Shown one piece after another: positions 21,527 through 26,444 of a stretch of 26,444 bases of DNA; positions within the stretch are counted from its first letter, which is position 1; each line of letters starts with the position of its first letter. Both the position numbers and the translations under genes were made by a program. The stretch lies in contig CAYUNI010000008.1 of the NCBI GenBank assembly GCA_964446245.1, positions 1 through 26,444 of the forward strand. Direction: 5' to 3'. Origin of the DNA: CAYUNI01 sp964446245. Lineage in GTDB: Bacteria; Patescibacteriota; Minisyncoccia; Phycocordibacterales; XYD1-FULL-46-19. The notes beneath the pieces are model-generated. The model had not been told where the DNA came from, made no database searches, and was given only the letters and a program-made list of their open reading frames with translations.

Positions 21527-21799
21527 ATGAACAAGCAATCTTTGATCGATGCTATCCACGAGGCAATTGGTGGAACCAAGGCCAGCGCTGAAAAGGCGGT
21601 GGATGTAATGATCGAGAACATCGCCCGATCTCTCAAGAAAGGTGATGAAGTTTCTATTGCCGGTTTGGGTATTTTCTCTGCCAAGACTCGCGCCGCCCGC
21701 ACCGCTCGCAATCCGCGAACCGGTGAGGCCGTCAGCGTACCTGCAATGAAAGTGCCTAAGTTCCGTCCTGCCAAGGCTTTGAAAGACGCTGTTAAGTAA
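21527..21799 (+). CDS. hup: HU-family nucleoid DNA-binding protein
   Basis: A 90-residue histone-like protein that binds and bends DNA as a dimer. The order is standard: N-terminal helices (MNKQSLIDAIHEAIG, AEKAVDVMIENIARSLKKGD), then EVSIAGLGIFSAKTRAARTARNPRTGE, the HU/IHF signature and DNA-binding arm, and a C-terminal KVPKFRPAKALKDAVK. Whether it forms homodimers cannot be told. The context RTARNPRTGE has Ala where Gly is usual (RxGRNP). It has a good promoter overlapped by a long inverted repeat and a clear terminator, so it is monocistronic and probably highly expressed. Confidence 0.95.
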   Translation: MNKQSLIDAIHEAIGGTKASAEKAVDVMIENIARSLKKGDEVSIAGLGIFSAKTRAARTARNPRTGEAVSVPAMKVPKFRPAKALKDAVK

Positions 21800-21820
21800 A
21801 AGTTATCTTTTACCACTACC

Positions 21821-21850
21821 ATTAAAACCCCGCTTACGCGGGGTTTTAAT
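21821..21850 (+). terminator. HU gene terminator
   Basis: ATTAAAACCCCGC (21821-21833) and its complement (21838-21850) with a TTAC loop; the right arm ends in TTTTAAT. Its symmetry would also serve the minus-strand tRNA transcript. Confidence 0.85.
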
Positions 21851-21913
21851 GTGAGTTAAAAAATTGAAAAGAAGTTTTCTCGCTCATCCCTTACCTCTCA
21901 CTTCGTTCGCGGT

Positions 21914-21983
21914 GCGGGATGGGGGAATCGAACCCCCCTCTCCAGTTTGGAAAACTGGCATTCTACCGATGAACTAATCCCGC
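21914..21983 (-). tRNA. tRNA-Gly (anticodon UCC)
   Basis: The minus strand folds into a full cloverleaf: acceptor GCGGGAT/ATCCCGC, D arm GTTC-ATCGGTA-GAAT, anticodon stem CCAGT/ACTGG with loop TTTCCAA (anticodon TCC, reading GGA codons), a 4-base variable loop, and a T arm GGGGG-TTCGATT-CCCCC. Seventy bases without the discriminator. The next bases on the minus strand are A, C, C, G, so CCA is not encoded and must be added. The discriminator is A, whereas bacterial tRNA-Gly usually has U. Confidence 0.95.
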
Positions 21984-21994
21984 AATGTCTATTA

Positions 21995-22023
21995 AAACTA
22001 ACAAATTTTTAATATTTTTTCAA
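21995..22023 (-). promoter_or_regulatory. tRNA-Gly promoter
   Basis: On the minus strand TTGAAA (22023-22018), a 17-base spacer and TAGTTT (22000-21995) with TGT directly before it. The tRNA 5' end is 11 bases downstream. It is divergent from the promoter at 22029-22056. Confidence 0.55.
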
Positions 22024-22028
22024 TTAAT

Positions 22029-22056
22029 TTGTCTTTTTAAAAAAATGTGCTAGAAT
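22029..22056 (+). promoter_or_regulatory. Promoter of the SD-led 150-residue gene
   Basis: TTGTCT (22029-22034), a 16-base spacer and TAGAAT (22051-22056) preceded by TGC (extended -10). Predicted start about 22063. The leader is short and consists largely of the Shine-Dalgarno sequence AAAGGAGGTG. Confidence 0.7.
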
Positions 22057-22078
22057 AAAAAATAGAAAGGAGGTGGTC

Positions 22079-22528
22079 ATGCTACCACTAAAGCACCTTG
22101 TAGAAAAACTTTGGCGATTTTCTCGGATCGGCCGACTGTTCGGCCCATGCGAAAAAACCCGAAGCCAAAGAATGTTTGTGGCAACAAGTACCACAAACAC
22201 TGGTCTTCGTTTGGTGGTAGATATTTTCTCCCAAATCCACCCCAATGCGATAATCATCAACTGCCTTGACTCTGATGAAGAAGAAACATTGAAAAGGATC
22301 GGTCAGGCCAAAGAAAAAAGGCGAGATGTTTTGCTTTACAATATCCACCCCTTTCGCAGTCCAAAAGAGGTGGCTATCCTGTTGGGCTTCCAGTACCGCC
22401 AAATAATCATTGGCGGGGAGACAAACAAACTAAGCGGCAACAAGAGATGTGTTGCCCTCGTCAATCCCACTCAAGAAGAAGCAAGGATTCGCGCGATAAT
22501 CATCGCCTTCTTGGCAGAAGTCGCCTAA
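22079..22528 (+). CDS. Hypothetical protein with strong Shine-Dalgarno sequence
   Basis: A 149-residue protein, not recognised. ATG 22079 is chosen because GGAGG ends 5 bases before it; the GTG at 22073 lies within the SD. The N-terminus is basic and amphipathic (LKHLVEKLWRFSRIGRLFG). Alternating strands and helices follow (MFVATSTT, NAIIINCLDSDEEETLKRIGQA, DVLLYNIHPF, QIIIGGETNKLSG, CVALVNPTQEEARIRAIIIAFL), suggesting an alpha/beta fold. No catalytic motif is convincing. It has its own promoter and terminator and lies between tRNA-Gly and alr. Like the gene at 16916-17155 it is set apart from its neighbours by a perfect SD. Confidence 0.7.
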   Translation: MLPLKHLVEKLWRFSRIGRLFGPCEKTRSQRMFVATSTTNTGLRLVVDIFSQIHPNAIIINCLDSDEEETLKRIGQAKEKRRDVLLYNIHPFRSPKEVAILLGFQYRQIIIGGETNKLSGNKRCVALVNPTQEEARIRAIIIAFLAEVA

Positions 22529-22530
22529 CC

Positions 22531-22560
22531 AAAGCCGGGCATCCCTCGCCCGGCTTTTGC
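22531..22560 (+). terminator. Terminator of the 150-residue gene
   Basis: AAAGCCGGGC (22531-22540) pairs with GCCCGGCTTT (22548-22557) over a 7-base loop; TTTTGCCTTTTT follows. It starts 3 bases after the stop codon. Confidence 0.88.
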
Positions 22561-22594
22561 CTTTTTAAAAAAATATGAGCTAGACGAGCTTCTA

Positions 22595-22603
22595 TGTTAT
22601 TAT
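22595..22603 (+). promoter_or_regulatory. Extended -10 promoter of alr
   Basis: TGT (22595-22597) followed by TATTAT (22598-22603), 33 bases before the alr ATG. No clear -35 and no Shine-Dalgarno sequence in the leader. Confidence 0.45.
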
Positions 22604-22636
22604 GCAGAAAACCTCAATTTAATTCCTCATCTTAAT

Positions 22637-23818
22637 ATGAAAAAGAAGCCTCGATCAAATCTCTATCCATCTTCTACTGCCCCATTTTTGGGGCGTACTT
22701 GGCTAGAGCTTGAAGTAAAAGCCAGCCAACACAATATTCAAGCCTTTCGCCAAATTATAAATCCCAAAACCAAACTCTTAGCAGTCGTCAAGTCAAACGC
22801 CTATGGCCATGGTTTAATTGATTACACAAAAACGATAGAAAAAAAAGTCGACTGGCTAGGAGTAGACTCGATCACCGAAGCTCGTGCCCTTCGTCTAGCC
22901 AAAATCAAAAAACCAATTTTAATTCTTGGTTATACCTTACCCAGCTTCTTTCCTGAAGCTGAGAAATTAAAAATTAATATCACTATCTCTAATTTCCCCA
23001 GCCTAAAAGAACTACAAAAAATTTATTCCTCAACAAAAAAATGCCCGGATTTTCAAATCAAGATAGATAGTGGTATGCATCGTCATGGTTTTTCTTTACC
23101 AGAATTACCAAAATTGATTAATGAGCTAAAAATTTTCCCGCCAGAAAAAATCACCGGTCTTTTTAGCCATCTCGCCTCTCCCGATGATCTTCGCCATCAA
23201 AAACAGACCGCCAAACAAATAAAGAATTATTCCCAGGCAAAGAGTCTTTTTTCTCAAGCTGGTTTTTCAAAAATTCTTCACCATCTAAGCGCAACTGGCG
23301 GAACAATATTCTTGCCAGAAGCTCATTTCGATATGGTACGAATCGGTATGGGCTTATATGGCTACCCACCCTATGGCCGACCCCACAAACATCTCCCCCC
23401 CGACCCAACCAATCGTTTAAAAAATTTTTCTCTCAAGCCGGTTCTTACATGGAAGACGATCATTGCCGAAACGAAAAATATCAATCCCCACGAAGAGCTC
23501 GGGTACGACTTTACTTGGAAGGCAAAGCGTCCAACCAAAATTGCGATTCTACCAATCGGCTACTGGCACGGCTATCCAAGAATTTTATCAAATAAGGGTT
23601 ATGTTTTAATCAACAATAAAAAAGCGCCGGTCATCGGTCGGGTCTGTATGGATATAATGATGGTCGACATAACCAATATCCCAAACACCAAAATCGGCCA
23701 AGAAGTGACGTTATTAGGAAAAAATCTATCACCAATAGAACTCGGTGAATTAGCTCAAACATCTCATTATGAAATTTTGACTCGTCTCAACCCCCTGATG
23801 AAGAAGATCGCCAGCTGA
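22637..23818 (+). CDS. alr: Alanine racemase
   Basis: PLP enzyme that makes D-alanine for peptidoglycan. In its 393 residues the PLP lysine is Lys52 in AVVKSNAYGHG. KIDSGMHRHGF carries the conserved Arg, and the second catalytic residue is Tyr290 in LGYDFTW, with GRVCMDIMMVD (335-344) after it. Family positions that differ here are the GYADG segment (GYWHGYPR, 308-315) and the residue after the catalytic Tyr (Asp rather than Gly). About 16 extra N-terminal residues (MKKKPRSNLYPSSTAP) precede the barrel. It has an extended -10 promoter, and its stop is 6 bases before a 42-base palindrome. Its presence suggests the cell makes or completes a peptidoglycan wall. Confidence 0.95.
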   Translation: MKKKPRSNLYPSSTAPFLGRTWLELEVKASQHNIQAFRQIINPKTKLLAVVKSNAYGHGLIDYTKTIEKKVDWLGVDSITEARALRLAKIKKPILILGYTLPSFFPEAEKLKINITISNFPSLKELQKIYSSTKKCPDFQIKIDSGMHRHGFSLPELPKLINELKIFPPEKITGLFSHLASPDDLRHQKQTAKQIKNYSQAKSLFSQAGFSKILHHLSATGGTIFLPEAHFDMVRIGMGLYGYPPYGRPHKHLPPDPTNRLKNFSLKPVLTWKTIIAETKNINPHEELGYDFTWKAKRPTKIAILPIGYWHGYPRILSNKGYVLINNKKAPVIGRVCMDIMMVDITNIPNTKIGQEVTLLGKNLSPIELGELAQTSHYEILTRLNPLMKKIAS

Positions 23819-23824
23819 ACCTCC

Positions 23825-23866
23825 CCAGACGTCGAACGTATGTAGCTACATACGTTCGACGTCTGG
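23825..23866. terminator. 42-base perfect palindrome between alr and typA
   Basis: A perfect palindrome with no unpaired centre: the left arm (23825-23845) starts CCAGACGTCGAACG and the right arm (23846-23866) is its exact complement. It lies between convergent genes (alr stop 23818, typA stop 23894), so a bidirectional terminator is the simplest reading, although neither side has a long T-run. Confidence 0.6.
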
Positions 23867-23868
23867 AA

Positions 23869-23887
23869 ACATTAGTCTGACTTATGT
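23869..23887. repeat. Second copy of the ACATTAGTC inverted repeat
   Basis: ACATTAGTC (23869-23877), one base, then GACTTATGT (23879-23887), one mismatch from perfect symmetry. It matches the 3' UTR inverted repeat at 17160-17178 at 17 of 19 positions. Confidence 0.45.
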
Positions 23888-23893
23888 AAAGTT

Positions 23894-25726
23894 TTAATTG
23901 GCCTTTATTCCTTTTGCCAAGCGTCGCGCCTCATTTTCATCTAAAATTTTCTTGCGCATTCGAACTGATTTTGGTGTCACCTCAACCAATTCATCATCAG
24001 CAATAAATTCCAAGCAATCCTCAAGGTCCATTGTCCGTGGTTTATCAAAATGTTCTGTCGGCCCACTCCCACTAGCGCGCATATTAGATAACTGTTTCTC
24101 GCGACAAACATTAACCGGCAAATCTTCCTTGCGACAGTGTTCGCCAACTATCTGCCCTTTATAGACTTGATCGCCTGGATGAGCGAACATTACCCCTCGA
24201 TCTTGCAAATTGATCAACGCATATTGCGACACCGCCCCAGCTTCACTTGCAATCAACGAACCCTTCTCGCGCCCACGCCACTCCCCGCCATCGACTCGAT
24301 AATCTTCAAAAGTACTATTCATAATTCCCAAGCCTTTGGTATTAGTTAAAAATTGTCCCCGAAAACCAATCAGCCCGCGAGTCGGAATTAAATACTCAAG
24401 AAAAGTAATCCCGCCTTCGGTACTCATTTTTTCTAGCTGGCCATGACGAGCGCCCAGCTCACTAATGATCGCCCCCGCAAATTCATCCGGAATTTCTAAA
24501 AAGACTCGCTCAAATGGTACGGCGATTTTACCAGCAATCTCTTTTTCAATCACTTGCGGTCGAGAAACCGCAAATTCAAATCCCTCTCGACGCAAACGTT
24601 CAATCAAAATCGCCAAATGCAACTCACCTCGTCCGGCCACCTCAAAGCCCGCCGTCGCCCCATCCGGCAAATCTGTCACCCGCAAGGCCATATCTGTCTC
24701 CAGCTCTTTATGTAAGCGCTCACGAATTTGTCGTGAAGTAGTGTATTGCCCCTCTCGCCCGCCAAAAGGCGAATCATTCACCTTGAAAACCATTTTGATA
24801 GTCGGTTCTTCGATAAAAAGAAGTGGCAAGGCTTGTGAATTCTCAACTGAAGAAATAGTCTCGCCGATATTTACATCCGCCAAACCAGAGACCGCCGCGA
24901 TGTCGCCACAAGCAACAGACGGGACATCGACTCGGCCCAAGCCGGCAAACGCCATCACCGCGGTCGGACGAAATTTCTTAATCTGACCTTCGCGATTAAT
25001 ATGAGCCAATTCTTTTCCGGCAATCAATTGACCATTTTCCACTCGACCAATAGCGATTCGCCCTTTGAAATTGTCGCCGACGATCGATGTGACACGCATT
25101 TGAAAAATAGAATCTGGATTTCCTGCTGGTGCCGGCACTTCTTTCAAAATCAATTCAAAAATTGGTGAAATGTCCCTCATCTTAGACAAATTTGCTTCAA
25201 GTCCGGCCAATCCATTCTTCGCCGAAGCATAGATTACTGGAAAATCAGCTTGCTCATCAGTAGCTCCAAGATCACAAAAAAGTTCGAAAGTTTTGTCGAC
25301 AACCCAATCTGGTCGAGCATCAGGTTTATCAATTTTGTTAACCACCACAATAACTTTCAGACCCATCGCAAGAGCCTTCCGCAAGACAAAGCGTGTCTGA
25401 GGCATCGGCCCCTCTTTAGCATCGACCAAAAGCAGACAACCATCGGCCATTCCTAAAACCCTTTCGACCTCCCCGCCAAAATCAGCGTGGCCAGGAGTAT
25501 CGACAATATTAATTTTCACCCCCTGCCAGACGACTGAAGCATTTTTAGAAAAAATAGTAATTCCTCGCTCTCGTTCTAGCTCATTAGAATCCATAATCAA
25601 ATCTCCAGCCGAAGCCTCTTTCGAGAGATGAGTTTGGGATTGACGCAAAAGAGCGTCAACTAGGGTAGTCTTACCATGATCGACGTGAGCGATGATCGCA
25701 ATATTGCGAATGGGAATTTGAGGCAT
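23894..25726 (-). CDS. typA: Translational GTPase TypA/BipA
   Basis: Ribosome-binding GTPase of the EF-G family involved in ribosome assembly and stress adaptation. From ATG 25726 (MPQIPIRNIAIIAHVDHGKTT) it has 610 residues, normal for the family; a GTG six codons upstream is also in frame. The G motifs are complete: AHVDHGKTT (G1), ERERGIT (G2), DTPGHADF (G3), NKIDKPDARP (G4) and SAKNG (G5). EF-G-like domains follow, including the GRGELHLAILIERLRREGFEF and PTRGLIGFRGQF blocks typical of BipA, and the C-terminal domain. A TGT-TAATCT box ends 8 bases before the ATG, a possible leaderless promoter. Single gene, convergent with alr. Confidence 0.97.
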   Translation of the reverse strand: MPQIPIRNIAIIAHVDHGKTTLVDALLRQSQTHLSKEASAGDLIMDSNELERERGITIFSKNASVVWQGVKINIVDTPGHADFGGEVERVLGMADGCLLLVDAKEGPMPQTRFVLRKALAMGLKVIVVVNKIDKPDARPDWVVDKTFELFCDLGATDEQADFPVIYASAKNGLAGLEANLSKMRDISPIFELILKEVPAPAGNPDSIFQMRVTSIVGDNFKGRIAIGRVENGQLIAGKELAHINREGQIKKFRPTAVMAFAGLGRVDVPSVACGDIAAVSGLADVNIGETISSVENSQALPLLFIEEPTIKMVFKVNDSPFGGREGQYTTSRQIRERLHKELETDMALRVTDLPDGATAGFEVAGRGELHLAILIERLRREGFEFAVSRPQVIEKEIAGKIAVPFERVFLEIPDEFAGAIISELGARHGQLEKMSTEGGITFLEYLIPTRGLIGFRGQFLTNTKGLGIMNSTFEDYRVDGGEWRGREKGSLIASEAGAVSQYALINLQDRGVMFAHPGDQVYKGQIVGEHCRKEDLPVNVCREKQLSNMRASGSGPTEHFDKPRTMDLEDCLEFIADDELVEVTPKSVRMRKKILDENEARRLAKGIKAN

Positions 25727-25743
25727 AGAGCGTAAGATTAACA
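25727..25743 (-). promoter_or_regulatory. Extended -10 promoter of typA
   Basis: On the minus strand TGT (25743-25741) precedes TAATCT (25740-25735), with 8 bases to the ATG at 25726. A transcript would begin within a base or two of the ATG. No -35 match and no Shine-Dalgarno sequence. Confidence 0.4.
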
Positions 25744-25744
25744 C

Positions 25745-25914
25745 AAAAAATAACTTTTGTATAGAGATTCCGCAGATTTATGCGGATAAAACACCGATGG
25801 TCGGGAATTTATTTCAGTGAAGGAATAGGTGCTTTGCTTTGTCTAGCCAATACTAAAAAATCCGAGGCCCGCCCGCAACGACTCACTAAGCTTATCTTGC
25901 GTGTCGGATAGATC
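25745..25914. other. Intergenic stretch upstream of typA, no gene seen
   Basis: No convincing reading frame. It has a short hairpin, CCGCA-GATTTA-TGCGG (about 25770-25785), and a GC-rich block at 25863-25919 ending GATCGGGGCTTTCGG, which takes the place of the clpP terminator in front of the repeat copy that follows. Confidence 0.5.
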
Positions 25915-26120
25915 GGGGCTTTCGGCATTTCTGTATTCAAAAGGTCGGACCTCGCTGGTACTCCAGAGAAGTCCGACCTTTCTGCTCCCCGTCCGTATCA
26001 TTCGGTTTAAGGCCTGCCCTTAAGTGAGTCCAAGGGCGGGCCTTTCTGCTTCCTGTTTCCGTCTTCATTCGTAGATTCGTATCGAGTCCTCGTATCGAGC
26101 TATTCGCGTTTTATCTGCGA
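25915..26120 (+). repeat. Dispersed intergenic repeat, copy 2 (tandem hairpins)
   Basis: Bases 25920-26073 are identical to 19135-19288, in the same orientation; a few diverged bases extend the match to about 26115 (shared CGTATC, ATCGAG and CGCGTTTTATC). It carries the same two hairpins followed by TTTCTGCT. Here it lies between a small membrane-protein gene and typA, both on the minus strand, so it cannot be serving as a plus-strand terminator for an adjacent gene. Confidence 0.85.
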
Positions 26121-26160
26121 TAATCAGCGTTTTTATTCGCAACTATCTCCATGTTCATCC

Positions 26161-26388
26161 TTACCTCTGTATCTTCCACAACACCAAAAGTGGCGCCAAG
26201 AAACCAGCAAAAGCAATCAGGGAATTCCAGCTAGTCACCGAACGAAAAGTATTAAGGAAAATAATTAATGCCCCAATGATATAAAGCCGAAGAAACCACA
26301 GAGCCAAGCCTCGTTGCCCCTTTTTCCAAACAACATAAAAAAGATAGATCCAAGCTAAAGCCAAAAATAACAAGCCGTAATTAATCAT
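26161..26388 (-). CDS. Small integral membrane protein, three predicted TM helices
   Basis: A 75-residue protein from ATG 26388 (MINYGLLFLALAWIYLFYVVW); the frame is open to a TTG at 26412. Three hydrophobic segments, about 3-20, 31-48 and 53-70, with few charged residues between (KKGQRG, RSVTSW) and a short basic end (KIQR). No known family recognised. A TAAACT lies 8 bases before the ATG, again without a Shine-Dalgarno sequence. It is the last gene in the window. Confidence 0.6.
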   Translation of the reverse strand: MINYGLLFLALAWIYLFYVVWKKGQRGLALWFLRLYIIGALIIFLNTFRSVTSWNSLIAFAGFLAPLLVLWKIQR

Positions 26389-26444
26389 AAAAAATAAGTT
26401 TAATCTAATCAATCTTAGTTTAAAAGATTTTTGACTATCTCACA

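Noticed and set aside
22088..22402. 104-codon frame antisense to the 149-residue gene
   Set aside because: The opposite strand has promoter, SD and terminator in register; this frame has none.
24465..24986. 173-codon open frame on the plus strand
   Set aside because: Lies wholly antisense to typA, which has complete family motifs; low-complexity Ser/Pro/Arg content typical of a shadow frame.

Overview
The window reads as a chromosomal segment of a Patescibacteria / Candidate Phyla Radiation bacterium, most likely of the Parcubacteria group. This is inferred from gene content and style: a compact type IV pilus operon whose assembly ATPase has lost its zinc cysteines, secreted proteins carrying the 'PINVS..Q.KAG.L' motif I associate with this lineage, a trigger factor without its PPIase domain, RNase Y, few Shine-Dalgarno sequences, and many promoter-like TGTTAnnnT boxes just upstream of start codons. 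No rRNA or marker gene is present to fix the taxonomy.

Layout. 1-2400: start of an unknown divergent gene, then tpiA-pgk (two consecutive glycolytic enzymes) converging on a HIT-family gene. 2400-2567: a GC-rich palindromic intergenic element. 2568-9502 (minus strand): pilB-pilC followed by three pseudopilin genes, a pilus/pseudopilus assembly operon. 9596-13400 (minus strand): two successive two-gene modules, each a small single-pass membrane protein followed by a secreted protein with dockerin-like calcium loops; the second secreted protein also has tail-fibre-like GIGT repeats. 13401-18370 (plus strand): nusA behind a leader with a promoter and an early terminator, ppa, a secreted coiled-coil protein and a small membrane protein, a small two-TM protein with its own promoter and terminator, and tig. 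18494-21223: clpP and rny, separated by about 620 bases of repeats and hairpins. 21400-22560: HU gene, tRNA-Gly(UCC) on the minus strand, and an unrecognised SD-led gene. 22637-25726: alr and typA/bipA facing each other across a 42-base perfect palindrome. 25745-26160: a second copy of the clpP-rny repeat, then a small three-TM membrane protein on the minus strand.

How it fits together. The housekeeping genes cover central carbon (tpiA, pgk), phosphate (ppa), transcription (nusA), protein folding and degradation (tig, clpP), RNA decay (rny), nucleoid (HU), wall precursor (alr) and translation stress (typA). The accessory interest is the minus-strand block 2568-13400: a pilus machine with an unusually elaborate minor pilin, next to a duplicated surface-protein module that may be displayed with it or attached to the cell surface. 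The rest of the unusual signal is in regulation: possible leaderless extended -10 promoters, a nusA attenuator, long inverted repeats, and a 154-base exact direct repeat made of tandem hairpins.
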